Assembly (NCBI RefSeq): GCF_018987235.1 | Contig: NZ_CP072197.1 | Span: 806,001 to 870,000 of the forward strand | Direction of reading: 5' to 3' | Source of the DNA: Lactobacillus crispatus | GTDB taxonomy: Bacteria; Bacillota; Bacilli; Lactobacillales; Lactobacillaceae | Length of the DNA: 64,000 bases | Notes under the pieces: model-generated | Told to the model about the DNA's origin: nothing | The model's input: the letters and a program-made list of their open reading frames with translations, nothing else | Databases searched by the model: none | Program-made: the position numbers and the translations under genes | Shown: piece by piece, positions 9,518 to 17,599 of the stretch | Layout: each line of letters starts with the position of its first letter | Numbering within the stretch: the stretch's first letter is position 1

Positions 9518-10663
9518 ATTGTCAAATTAAGTGCAACAGTTAGGCTATGAGGAAATATATTGCTTGAAGAGTTCTTCTGCTGTGTGATATTGAAGGATTC
9601 GACGATGTTTGCGGTTAATGGCATCAGTTGCCTGTTGAACATAAGCAGCTGACTTATCTTTCATGCTTTTGCCTTTAGGGAAGAATTGACGCAGAAGTCC
9701 ATTGCAGTTCTCATTGGTGCCTCTTTCCCATGGAGAATATGGGTGGGCGAAGTAGATCTGGCAGCCTTTGATCTTGGTCATATCCGCAAACTCAGAGCCA
9801 TTGTCAAACGTGATCGATTTAAACCAGGCAGGATGTCTGTCAATCTCATTTTGAAGCAGCCTTTGGCATGTGCTTGCCCGATAGTCAGGAATCTTGATAA
9901 CTACTTCAAAGCGTGTGGTTCTTTCGGTCAAAGTCATTAAAGCAGGCTGATTCTTGCGTCTGACGCCTTTAACCAGATCTCCTTCCCAGTGCAGCGGCGT
10001 TTTTCTGTCTTCAATCTCTTTAGGACGCTGTTCAATGGAATTGCCAAGATTCTTCTTGTGCAAAGCATGACCGCTCTGGCCGTGATGACGCTTGTTCCTG
10101 CGTCTTTTGAGCTTCATAGGCAGATCAATATTGCTTATGTCCAGCAAGCCCTGATCAATATAGCGATAGACAGTTGGTGTGCTGGGACAAGGGTAGCCTG
10201 GCATAGTCCTTTTGAATTCACCAACGAATTCATCGATGCTGGTGGCATCAAATTTAGCTTTGAAGCGTCTGGAGAGCATTCTCAAAAAGACAGCATAATG
10301 CTTCAATGGATTGCGCTGATAGCAGTTTTTGCGACGCTTCTCATAATAAAGCTGTGCAGTATCAGCGTAATAGTGCTCATACAATAAATAGCTGCTGTCT
10401 CTTTGCAGGACGCTTCCGCGTTTGATTTCGCGACTGATTGTCGACTTATGGCAGCCGACTTCTTGAGCGATAACAGTACGGGAAGTTATGCCGGAATCCA
10501 GCATTGCTTGAATTTGTCCACGTTGTACGCTGGTTAATTGATGATAGTGCTTAGAAATGCTAGAATTTGAATTGGTCATGAAGATCTTCCTTTCTTGATT
10601 TTTCGTCACTTCAAGTTTAGGTCTTCATGGCCTTTTTGTTTAACACTTAGTGTTGCACTTCAA
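9517..10663. mobile_element. IS30-family insertion sequence
   Basis: A full-length IS30-type transposase (minus strand) is bounded by the inverted sequence aagtgcaaca at 9529-9538 and its complement tgttgcactt at 10651-10660. Flanking A/T-rich bases (caaatt on the left, caatttt on the right) extend the match imperfectly. The left end truncates the GH13 gene. The right end abuts the IS982-type element at about 10664. Exact ends and the short (2-3 bp) target duplication expected for the family cannot be fixed because both flanks are rearranged. Confidence 0.7.
9545..10579 (-). CDS. IS30-family transposase
   Basis: The protein has 344 residues from the ATG at 10579, chosen because aaggaag lies just upstream. 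A GTG ten codons earlier is also open but lacks such a site. An N-terminal helix-turn-helix (residues about 12-50: HYHQLTSVQRGQIQAML, GCHKSTISREIKRG) recognises the ends. The C-terminal DDE catalytic domain shows HWEGDLV, ITFDNGSEF and SPWERGTNENCNGLLR, so all three acidic residues are kept. The length is normal for the family and the gene looks intact, so the element may still move. Family knowledge: IS30 enzymes transpose through a circular intermediate. Confidence 0.92.
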   Translation of the reverse strand: MTNSNSSISKHYHQLTSVQRGQIQAMLDSGITSRTVIAQEVGCHKSTISREIKRGSVLQRDSSYLLYEHYYADTAQLYYEKRRKNCYQRNPLKHYAVFLRMLSRRFKAKFDATSIDEFVGEFKRTMPGYPCPSTPTVYRYIDQGLLDISNIDLPMKLKRRRNKRHHGQSGHALHKKNLGNSIEQRPKEIEDRKTPLHWEGDLVKGVRRKNQPALMTLTERTTRFEVVIKIPDYRASTCQRLLQNEIDRHPAWFKSITFDNGSEFADMTKIKGCQIYFAHPYSPWERGTNENCNGLLRQFFPKGKSMKDKSAAYVQQATDAINRKHRRILQYHTAEELFKQYISS

Positions 10664-11505
10664 TTTTAAATCGTTCTAGACAATATGCCATATTATAAGC
10701 TAAAATAGCTATTTCTAGCCGCTGTTGAAAGCCTACTGGACTTCTTGCTCGATTATTCTCAGCGTTGTAATAACTAAGCAAAGAAAAGTCGCTTTCAATG
10801 CTTCTTCTAATTGCCATCAATTGATGATCATTATGCCTTCTAGCTCCTTGCATATTTTTACGATATGGCGTCCAAAGCACATATCCCATGCGCTTTAGAT
10901 TAGTAGCTAGATTTTTGCCTAAATAACCTTCATCTCCTAAAAGATAATGGTTGGCTGGATGAGCATTGATCATCAATTCTACTGTCTCTTTGGCATCATG
11001 TACTGACGCTTTAGTAACTGCATAGTCAAGCAGATAGCCATCATCGCTTACTATTGCGTGGACCTTGAAGCCATAATAATAGACTTTCTTGGTTGCTTTA
11101 TAACCAATATCAGCTACGCCCCGAAAGATCTTGACACGATAATTGCGAACAGGCTGGGAAACTATCAATAATCAAAAATTCTCCAGCTGTCTTTACTTCT
11201 TGATTCCAAGCCTGACGGATACAACGAATTAGAGGCAAGAGCATTCGAGCTCGACGGTTAAAACGAGAATGAGATAAGCCAACGAAGAATTTACAGAATC
11301 TTCGTTGAGATTCAATTCCAATTTCAGTTTGCCAAATGAGCATCGCTAAGATAGAACTATTAGGAAGCTTGGTCTGATCAACATTTTTACGATGTTTAAG
11401 TCCATCAGGCGCATAAAGCTTATACAGCGAGCGACAAATCACATTTAACCGATTAAAACTAACTTGTAAATGGTGAGAAAAACGCTTAAGCTTGAGATAG
11501 TTCAT
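10647..11505 (-). pseudogene. IS982-family transposase broken by a +1 frameshift
   Basis: The N-terminal half (ATG at 11505; SHSRFNRRARML, then EFLIIDSFP with the first catalytic Asp) and the C-terminal half (ADIGYKATKKVYYYGFK, GDEGYLGKN, RRSIESDFSLL) are in different frames. The switch falls near 11157-11170, just after IIDSFP. The second frame is +1 to the first, which fits one extra base or two lost bases where IS982 members read DSFPxPV. The reading frame of the C-terminal half runs out through the terminal repeat into the IS30 end, so its last residues are foreign. The start lacks a clear ribosome site and lies beside a hairpin (11507-11556). Confidence 0.85.
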
Positions 11506-11588
11506 TTAGATCAGACTCTTTTCTATTTAAATTACTTACAACTTGAGTCTAGTCTAATTGGACTTTTTTATTAACTAAAACGATTTAA
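10664..11588. mobile_element. IS982-family insertion sequence, inactivated
   Basis: Near-identical inverted sequences TTAAATCGTTCTAG (10666-10679) and, on the other strand, TTAAATCGTTTTAG (11575-11588) bracket a frameshifted IS982-type transposase on the minus strand. The left end is immediately next to the IS30 end. The exact outer ends may extend a few bases further. The element lies just upstream of the pepP-like gene and may separate it from its original promoter. Confidence 0.65.
11507..11556 (-). other. Inverted repeat next to the IS982 transposase start
   Basis: TAGATCAGACTC (11507-11518) and GAGTCTAGTCTA (11545-11556) are near-perfect inverse complements. On the minus strand they form a hairpin ending directly before the transposase ATG at 11505. 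Such a hairpin could block translation of read-through mRNA. This role is inferred. Confidence 0.5.
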
Positions 11589-11639
11589 CTAGCACCACGC
11601 GTAATTAAACCAATATCATACAAAAAGAGGGTCTCTGAG

Positions 11640-12749
11640 ATGGAAAATAGGCAAGAATTATTATCCTTAATTAACCAGCGAATTGAGCATGTAACTGATT
11701 TAATTAAAGAAGCAAATGCAGATGCATTGATTATTTTTAATCAAGCTAATTATCGATATCTAACCAATTTTACAGGGGAAGAAGCACAATTAATTTTGAC
11801 TGCTAGTGGCGAACGGGTACTTTTATCAGATTCTCGTTTTGCTGGACAGATTAAAGCACAAGCACCTGGCGAAATGGATGTTGTAATGAAACATTCTAGT
11901 GATTATGAAGAACTTACTAAGGCCTTGAAAAAAATGGACGTCAAGAGGGTCTTAGTTGAAGGTGAATTCGTTTCAGCGAGTGAATATGAAAAACTTAAGC
12001 AACTAAATCCAGAACTTGAATTTGTGATGGTTGAAGAATTGGTTGAACGAGTACGTAATATTAAAGATGATCTTGAAATTGCGGCATTGCGCAAAGCAAT
12101 TGATATTTCAATGGAAAGCTTTAAAGGTATTTTGCCGATGATTAAGCCTGGCGTTAAAGAACGTGCAATTGGTGCTAAATTGGACTACCTATTTAAAGTT
12201 AATGGCGGCGATGGCCCTGATTTCGATACAATTGTAGCTTCCGGTGTGCGTTCGGCCTGGGCTCATGGCGTTGCTAGTGACAAAGAATTAGCCGAAGGCG
12301 ATATGATTGTCATTGACTTTGGTAGTTTTTATCACGGTTATGCGGCAGATATTACTAGAACTGTTTCATTAGGTGAAGTTGATGCTGAAATGCATAAAAT
12401 CTATGATATTGTACATAAAGCACAACGCCGTGGCATTGCCGCGGCAGTTGCAGGTAATACTGGATATGATGTTGATAAAGCAGCACGTGATTATATTACA
12501 GAACAAGGTTACGGTCAGTATTTTGGACACGGTATCGGTCATGGCATTGGTCTTGAAATTCACGAATTGTGTCAACCAGCTTTACCTTTTAGAACTACTA
12601 AATTGGTCAATAATATGGTTCATACCGTAGAACCAGGAATCTACTTGCCAGACAAGGGCGGTGTTAGAATCGAAGACGATATTTTGGTCCATGATCAAAC
12701 GCCTGAAACTTTATCCACTTTGCCAAAGGATGAATTGATTTCCCTATAA
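11640..12749 (+). CDS. pepP: M24-family proline-specific peptidase (PepP / YqhT-like)
   Basis: The protein has 369 residues and is a two-domain M24B metallopeptidase. The N-terminal creatinase-like domain spans residues about 12-135. The pita-bread catalytic domain carries metal ligands in IDFGSFYHGYAADITRTVS (two Asp), HGIGHGIGLEIHE (His), VEPGIYL (Glu) and VRIEDD (Glu). It removes an N-terminal residue before proline, or splits Xaa-Pro dipeptides, in the cytosol. Position directly before efp matches B. subtilis yqhT, which favours an aminopeptidase P-like role over PepQ. The start is ATG with agaggg upstream. The upstream flank is an IS982 end, so the native promoter may be lost or replaced. 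Confidence 0.9.
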   Translation: MENRQELLSLINQRIEHVTDLIKEANADALIIFNQANYRYLTNFTGEEAQLILTASGERVLLSDSRFAGQIKAQAPGEMDVVMKHSSDYEELTKALKKMDVKRVLVEGEFVSASEYEKLKQLNPELEFVMVEELVERVRNIKDDLEIAALRKAIDISMESFKGILPMIKPGVKERAIGAKLDYLFKVNGGDGPDFDTIVASGVRSAWAHGVASDKELAEGDMIVIDFGSFYHGYAADITRTVSLGEVDAEMHKIYDIVHKAQRRGIAAAVAGNTGYDVDKAARDYITEQGYGQYFGHGIGHGIGLEIHELCQPALPFRTTKLVNNMVHTVEPGIYLPDKGGVRIEDDILVHDQTPETLSTLPKDELISL

Positions 12750-12829
12750 TAGCTATTTAATTTATCGTATTTATGGTAAAAACGCTTCAAGATTGGTAAG
12801 ATAATAATTGTAGAAATGAGGGACTTAAT

Positions 12830-13399
12830 ATGACAATGATTTCAGTAAACGAATTCAAGAATGGCTTGACTATTCAATACAACAACGATTTATGGCGCAT
12901 TGTTGAATTCCAACACGTAAAACCAGGTAAGGGTAGTGCCTTTGTACGTTCAAAGCTTAAGAGTTTGAGAACTGGTGCTGTACAAGAATATACTTTCCGT
13001 TCAACTGCTAAGGTTGAAACTGCAGACATTCAAACTAAGTCAATGCAATACTTGTACAATGATGGCTCAAGTTATGTATTCATGGATACTTCTACTTACG
13101 ATCAATTAGCAATTCCAAATGAACAAATTGGCGATGAAGCTAATTACTTATTGGAAAACATGATTGTTAACGTAGTTATGCACGAAGGTGAAACTTTAGG
13201 TATCCAATTGCCTAACACGGTTGATTTGAAGGTTGCTAAGACTGAACCTAACATCAAGGGTGATACTTCATCAGGTGGTGGTAAGCCAGCTACTATGGAA
13301 ACTGGTTTAGTAGTTAACGTACCATTCTTCATTAACGAAGGTGACGTTTTAACTATTAACACTGCTGATGGTACTTACGTATCACGTGCAAATAAGTAG
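12830..13399 (+). CDS. efp: Translation elongation factor P
   Basis: The protein has 189 residues covering the three beta-barrel domains of EF-P. The loop KPGKGSAF carries the lysine that enters the ribosomal P site (Lys34 here; Lys32 if counted from the internal Met at 12836, as in B. subtilis). EF-P relieves stalling at polyproline stretches. The C-terminal domain is complete ([20 protein letters not shown]). The start at 12830 is chosen because gaggga lies 6 bases upstream; the internal ATG would be 12 bases away. It sits between the peptidase gene and the yqhY-like asp23. The accBC genes that follow efp in B. subtilis are not here. Confidence 0.97.
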   Translation: MTMISVNEFKNGLTIQYNNDLWRIVEFQHVKPGKGSAFVRSKLKSLRTGAVQEYTFRSTAKVETADIQTKSMQYLYNDGSSYVFMDTSTYDQLAIPNEQIGDEANYLLENMIVNVVMHEGETLGIQLPNTVDLKVAKTEPNIKGDTSSGGGKPATMETGLVVNVPFFINEGDVLTINTADGTYVSRANK

Positions 13400-13417
13400 T
13401 TTATTTGAGGTAACAAA

Positions 13418-13849
13418 ATGGCAGATAGTTCAAAAATTCTTTTAAGTGGTGAAGAAAACAGCGAACAAATTAAAATTGATCCAAGTGTTCTAGAAGTTAT
13501 TTTGGGTATTGCTGCAGAAAAAGTTGATGGTGTTGCCGGAATGCGCGGCAGTTTGAAATCAGGCTTAAACTGGGTTTTCGGTCGTGAAGATCATGGTAAG
13601 GGCGTAAATATTAGTGTTGATGACGATGATAAGCTAATTGCTGATATTTATGTTTATCTTGAAAGCGGCGTTAACGTTCCTAAGGTTGCAATGACGTTGC
13701 AAAAGAAGTTGAAGGCACAATTATTGCAAATGACTGATCTTGAGCTGAAGGCAATCAACGTTCATGTTGTCGGTTTAGTTTTCCCAGAAGATGAAAATAC
13801 TGACCAGACTACATCAGAGCTGTTTCCGGAGGACGAAGAAGAAAAATAA
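13418..13849 (+). CDS. Asp23/Gls24 (DUF322) family protein, YqhY-like
   Basis: The protein has 143 residues. The Asp23 core (residues about 20-115) shows IKIDPSVLEVILGIAAEKVDGVAGM, written here in part, and ends in an acidic tail (FPEDEEEK). It has no membrane segment or catalytic motif. In B. subtilis the orthologue YqhY lies before nusB as here and has been linked to control of acetyl-CoA carboxylase; that link is not shown by this sequence. The last base of its TAA is the first base of the nusB ATG, so the two are translationally coupled. A second family member occurs at 32029. Confidence 0.88.
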   Translation: MADSSKILLSGEENSEQIKIDPSVLEVILGIAAEKVDGVAGMRGSLKSGLNWVFGREDHGKGVNISVDDDDKLIADIYVYLESGVNVPKVAMTLQKKLKAQLLQMTDLELKAINVHVVGLVFPEDENTDQTTSELFPEDEEEK

Positions 13850-14244
13850 TGAACCAACACGAAAGTCGAAAAGTTGCTATGCAAGCCGTTTATTTGGCTA
13901 ATCAGGAGCCAGATTTAACTGCCGAAGAAGTTGAAGCAAAAGTCGTTGCAACGCTTAATTTAAAACAGCTTTCTGCCTATTCTAAGAAGTTAATCGAAGG
14001 CGTACTAGAAGATCGCAAAAATTTACAGTCTGAACTAACTAGTCATTTGAAAAAGGGCTGGCGTCTTGAACGTGTAAGTCAAACTGTGGTAGCTATCATG
14101 GAAGTCGCTTTGTTTGAAATCAATCATAGTGATGAGATTGATGCTAAGCCAGCAGTTAACGAAGCTTTAAATTTATGTGACGAATTTGCTGAGCCTAAAG
14201 AGAAACCATTTATTAATGGGATGTTAGCAAACTTTGTTAAATAG
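13849..14244 (+). CDS. nusB: Transcription antitermination factor NusB
   Basis: The protein has 131 residues and the all-helical NusB fold. The N-terminal RNA-binding stretch is ESRKVAMQAVYLANQEPD, and the C-terminal motif includes AKPAVNEALNLCDEFAEPKEKPFINGMLANF. With NusE (S10) it binds boxA RNA and supports rRNA transcription and processing. It overlaps the upstream asp23 by one base and is followed by a strong terminator, so it ends this transcription unit. Confidence 0.96.
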   Translation: MNQHESRKVAMQAVYLANQEPDLTAEEVEAKVVATLNLKQLSAYSKKLIEGVLEDRKNLQSELTSHLKKGWRLERVSQTVVAIMEVALFEINHSDEIDAKPAVNEALNLCDEFAEPKEKPFINGMLANFVK

Positions 14245-14250
14245 CGATGA

Positions 14251-14280
14251 ATAGCCGGCAGTTTTGCCGGTTATTTTTTT
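14251..14280 (+). terminator. Rho-independent terminator after nusB
   Basis: The stem agccggca (14253-14260) pairs with tgccggtt (14265-14272) around a 4-base loop, followed by an A and seven T. folD starts only 19 bases later, so folD is probably reached by read-through or by a promoter inside this gap that I do not see. Confidence 0.85.
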
Positions 14281-14298
14281 ATAAAGGAGACAAAATTA

Positions 14299-15150
14299 AT
14301 GGGAGAAATTCTTGATGGTAAAGCATTTGCAAATGAATTGGGACAAAATCTTAAAGAAAAGGTTAAGAATTTAAAAGAAAAAGGAATAACGCCACATTTT
14401 TGCGTAATAAATATTGGGGATGATCCTGCTAGCAAGATCTATGTCCGTACTAAAAAACGGCGTGCTAAAAAAATGGGCATCATTCAAGATATTTATCAAA
14501 TGCCTGCTGATACTGAGCAAGCAGAAGCATTGGCTTTGATTGATAAATTAAATGCCGATCCGACGATTAATGGAGTAATGGTACAGTTACCAGCTCCAAA
14601 GCAAATTGATGCAGATGAGTTACTAGAGAGAATAGATCCTAATAAAGATGTTGATGGGTTAACGCCAGCTAACATTGGTCGTTTGTGGATGGAAGATCAT
14701 TTTATTGAACCAGCTACAGCTGAGGGAATTATTGCTCTATTAAAGCACTATCAAATTAAGCTTGATGGCAAAAATGTTGTGGTTGTTGGGCGCAGTAATA
14801 TTGTAGGTAAACCACTTGCAGCTCTAATGCTTGAGCAAAATGCAACTGTTACTATTTGTCACTCACATACTCAGAATTTAGGGGAAATCACAAAAAAAGC
14901 TGATATAGTTGTATCTGCTACTGGACAAGCATTTTTGATCACTGCTGATATGGTTAAAGATGGAGCAGTTGTTGTTGATGTGGGCATGAATCATGTTAAT
15001 GGTAAATTAGTTGGTGATGTTGATTTTGACAATGTAAAAGAAAAGGCTAGCTACATTACTCCCGTTCCTGGTGGGGTAGGCCCACTTACAGTACAATTTT
15101 TAATGGAAGCAGTAGTTAAATTGACTAGGAGACAAAATGGCCGAGAATAA
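14299..15150 (+). CDS. folD: Bifunctional methylene-THF dehydrogenase / methenyl-THF cyclohydrolase
   Basis: The protein has 283 residues, the normal FolD length. It interconverts 5,10-methylene-THF and 10-formyl-THF with NADP, feeding purines and formyl-Met-tRNA. Visible motifs are the catalytic region YVRTKKRRAKKMG (Lys of the YxxxK signature), the substrate motif VQLPAPKQID, DVDGLTPANIG, the nucleotide-binding GRSNIVGKP and TPVPGGVGPLTV near the end. Ribosome site aaggaga. Its 3' end overlaps xseA by 14 bases. The fmt product at 23950 uses the 10-formyl-THF made here. Confidence 0.97.
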   Translation: MGEILDGKAFANELGQNLKEKVKNLKEKGITPHFCVINIGDDPASKIYVRTKKRRAKKMGIIQDIYQMPADTEQAEALALIDKLNADPTINGVMVQLPAPKQIDADELLERIDPNKDVDGLTPANIGRLWMEDHFIEPATAEGIIALLKHYQIKLDGKNVVVVGRSNIVGKPLAALMLEQNATVTICHSHTQNLGEITKKADIVVSATGQAFLITADMVKDGAVVVDVGMNHVNGKLVGDVDFDNVKEKASYITPVPGGVGPLTVQFLMEAVVKLTRRQNGRE

Positions 15151-16504
15151 ATATTTAACGGTTACTGATTTAAATTATTATATTACGCAAAAATTTAAGA
15201 ATGACCCATATTTGCACAAAGTCTTCTTACAAGGCGAGCTATCTAATTTTCGCTATCGCCGTAATTCGCACCAGTATTTTTCGTTAAAAGATGAAAAATC
15301 GAAGATTAATGTAGTAATGTTCCATTCGTTCTTTGAAAAGGTGAAATTTAAGCCAGAAGAGGGAATGAAAGTCTATGTGGTTGGCTATGTTAGCGTTTAT
15401 GGACCACAGGGCTCGTATCAGTTTTATGCTGAGCAGATGGAACCAGCAGGTCTTGGAGCATTATATGAGCAATTGAAGCAATTACAAGCCAAATTAGCTA
15501 AAGAAGGATTATTTGATCCTGCTCATAAAAAGCCATTACCCCATTTTCCTGATCGAATTGCAGTAGTTACTAGTGCTTCTGGGGCCGTTATTCATGACAT
15601 CATGGTTACTGCTAATCGGCGATTCCCACATGCAGAAATTGACCTGTATCCTGCACAAGTACAAGGTGATACTGCGGCAGATTCTTTGATAAGGGCGATG
15701 CAGCAAATTGCAGCACAAGGTGACAAGTATGACGTAATGATTATTGGCCGTGGTGGTGGTTCACTAGAAGATTTGTGGCCATTTAATGAGGAAAAAGTTG
15801 TGCGTCAAGTCTATGCTATGCCAATGCCGGTAATTTCTTCGGTAGGTCATGAAACAGACACTACTTTATGTGATTTGGTTGCCGACGCACGTGCGGCGAC
15901 TCCGACTGCGGCGGCTGAATATGCTACGCCAAATACGCTGGATGAACTTGCTCATATTAAGCAATTAACTAGTCAATTAGTTGCTAGTATGCAAAATATT
16001 ATTCGGTCAAAGCGTGATCGTTTAAGCCGGGTGCAAAATTCTGTTATCATGCGAGAACCAACTAGGTTATATGACCAACAAATTCAGCAGGTTGATCAAT
16101 TAAAACAACGTTTGCAAAATAGTATGCAAAATCGCGTAACGCATTCTGCACAAAGTTATCAATTATTAAAACAGCGTTTATTTAGTGTCAGTCCTGATAA
16201 AAAAATTAATCAGCTGCAGCAGCAAAAACAATTTTTGCAGCAGCGGATGATTGATAATATGCAGCATTATTTAAAGAATAAGCGCAATGTTTTTACTCAA
16301 GTAATGCAACAGTTAGATGATTACAGTCCCTTGAAGACATTAGAGCGTGGCTTTGTTTATTCAACTAATGAGCATGGTGAAACAATCAGTTCTGTTAAAC
16401 AAGTGCAAAAGGATGATCGTTTGTTATTGCATTTTAAAGATGGACAAGTTGATGCGGTAGTTACAAAGATAAAGGAAGAACAAAATGGCAGTAAAGAAAA
16501 ATAA
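15137..16504 (+). CDS. xseA: Exonuclease VII large subunit
   Basis: The protein has 455 residues. An N-terminal OB-fold domain (about 1-105; LQGELSNFRYRRNSHQYFSLKD) is followed by the catalytic domain with RIAVVTSASGAVIHDI, GRGGGSLEDLWPFNEE and SSVGHETDTTLCDLVADARAATPTAAAE. A long glutamine-rich coiled coil (about 290-400) binds the small subunits. With XseB it degrades single-stranded DNA from both ends. It overlaps folD (14 bases) and xseB (20 bases), a sign of coupled translation. Confidence 0.97.
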   Translation: MAENKYLTVTDLNYYITQKFKNDPYLHKVFLQGELSNFRYRRNSHQYFSLKDEKSKINVVMFHSFFEKVKFKPEEGMKVYVVGYVSVYGPQGSYQFYAEQMEPAGLGALYEQLKQLQAKLAKEGLFDPAHKKPLPHFPDRIAVVTSASGAVIHDIMVTANRRFPHAEIDLYPAQVQGDTAADSLIRAMQQIAAQGDKYDVMIIGRGGGSLEDLWPFNEEKVVRQVYAMPMPVISSVGHETDTTLCDLVADARAATPTAAAEYATPNTLDELAHIKQLTSQLVASMQNIIRSKRDRLSRVQNSVIMREPTRLYDQQIQQVDQLKQRLQNSMQNRVTHSAQSYQLLKQRLFSVSPDKKINQLQQQKQFLQQRMIDNMQHYLKNKRNVFTQVMQQLDDYSPLKTLERGFVYSTNEHGETISSVKQVQKDDRLLLHFKDGQVDAVVTKIKEEQNGSKEK

Positions 16505-16727
16505 TTTTGAAGAACAGTTAACTAGTTTGGAACAAATTGTACAAAATTTGGAAAATGGTAATGTCCCTTTGGAAGATGCCTTGAAGGAATTTCAAGAAGG
16601 CGTAAAGATTAGTCGTGATTTGGAAAAGAAACTCAATAGTGCAGAAGAAACTGTAGCTAAGTTAATTGATAGCGATGGGACAGAACACAAGCTGGATCCA
16701 AATAATGCATCAGCACCAGAGGAATAA
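16485..16727 (+). CDS. xseB: Exonuclease VII small subunit
   Basis: The protein has 80 residues of helical hairpin (FEEQLTSLEQIVQNLENG, PLEDALKEFQEGVKISR). Several copies wrap the coiled coil of XseA to form exonuclease VII. The start lies inside the end of xseA (20-base overlap) with ggaag upstream. Two bases separate it from ispA. Confidence 0.95.
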   Translation: MAVKKNNFEEQLTSLEQIVQNLENGNVPLEDALKEFQEGVKISRDLEKKLNSAEETVAKLIDSDGTEHKLDPNNASAPEE

Positions 16728-16729
16728 TT

Positions 16730-17599
16730 ATGACAGCATTCACTTATTTTAAAGATCAATGGACACCAATAATTGATGATTATTTAGCTAAGCATTTGGC
16801 TAGTGAAGTGAAAGATCAGAAAATTAGCCAGATTATGGCTTATTCAGTGATGGCTGGTGGCAAACGCTTGCGTCCATTATTGTTTTTAGCAACACTTAAC
16901 ACATTAGGTAAAAAAATTGAGGAACCTGAAGTTCGAATTGCCTGTGGAATTGAATTGATTCACACTTATTCACTGATTCATGATGATTTGCCTGCTATGG
17001 ATAATGATGATTACCGTCGTGGCAAGTTGACCAGTCATAAAAAATGGGGTGAAGCCGAGGCTATTTTGGCCGGGGATGCGCTCTTGCCAATGGGAATTCA
17101 ATGGATTGCTGAAGGTAGTAATTCAGCTCAATTGGTAGAATTAATTACTAAGGCAGTGGGTCCAAACGGAATGGTTGGTGGACAATATTTGGATATTGAT
17201 TCAACCAATAATGCTAGTGTTTCTGGAGACGCTAAATTCATTAACAAGATGGAATGGCTAAAAACAGGATGCTTAATTCAAGCTAGTGTCGAAATGGCTG
17301 CTATTTTTGCAAAAGCTAGTAACATTGAAAAAGTAAAATTGATTGACTTTGCTAAAGTTTTTGGCCGATCATACCAAATTTATGATGACTTGGTTGATGT
17401 GGTTGAGACTAGCGAAGAAGCTGGTAAAGCTACGCACAAGGATGAAGCTGAAGGAAAGAATAATACTTTAACTTTGTTAGGAATTGATCAAAGTCGCAAA
17501 GAACTAACTGACTTAATTAAGCAAGCACAAGATGATTTGCATGGACTAAATGGCGAAGTGCTAACTGGCTTTTTAGATCTTTATCAAAAGGTGTTATAA
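16730..17599 (+). CDS. ispA: Polyprenyl (farnesyl/geranyl) diphosphate synthase
   Basis: The protein has 289 residues of all-alpha isoprenyl synthase fold. The first aspartate-rich motif is DDLPAMDNDDYRRGK and the second is YQIYDDLVDV; both bind Mg-diphosphate. GGKRLRP binds isopentenyl diphosphate. It makes the C15 precursor of undecaprenyl phosphate for cell-wall synthesis. In B. subtilis dxs follows this gene. Here tlyA follows directly, as expected for lactobacilli that use the mevalonate route. Confidence 0.94.
   Translation: MTAFTYFKDQWTPIIDDYLAKHLASEVKDQKISQIMAYSVMAGGKRLRPLLFLATLNTLGKKIEEPEVRIACGIELIHTYSLIHDDLPAMDNDDYRRGKLTSHKKWGEAEAILAGDALLPMGIQWIAEGSNSAQLVELITKAVGPNGMVGGQYLDIDSTNNASVSGDAKFINKMEWLKTGCLIQASVEMAAIFAKASNIEKVKLIDFAKVFGRSYQIYDDLVDVVETSEEAGKATHKDEAEGKNNTLTLLGIDQSRKELTDLIKQAQDDLHGLNGEVLTGFLDLYQKVL

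Noticed and set aside
9989..10387. Open frame of 132 codons opposite the IS30 transposase
   Set aside because: It is a shadow of the strongly coding minus strand, with no ribosome site or family resemblance.
11155..11175. Possible programmed -1 frameshift at T TTC CCA in the IS982 transposase
   Set aside because: The heptamer fits the -1 slippery pattern, but the C-terminal half is in the +1 frame relative to the first, so -1 slippage does not lead into it.
12369..12630. Opposing and overlapping open frames within the pepP-like gene
   Set aside because: Both are shadows of the coding frame, with low-complexity translations and no start signals.
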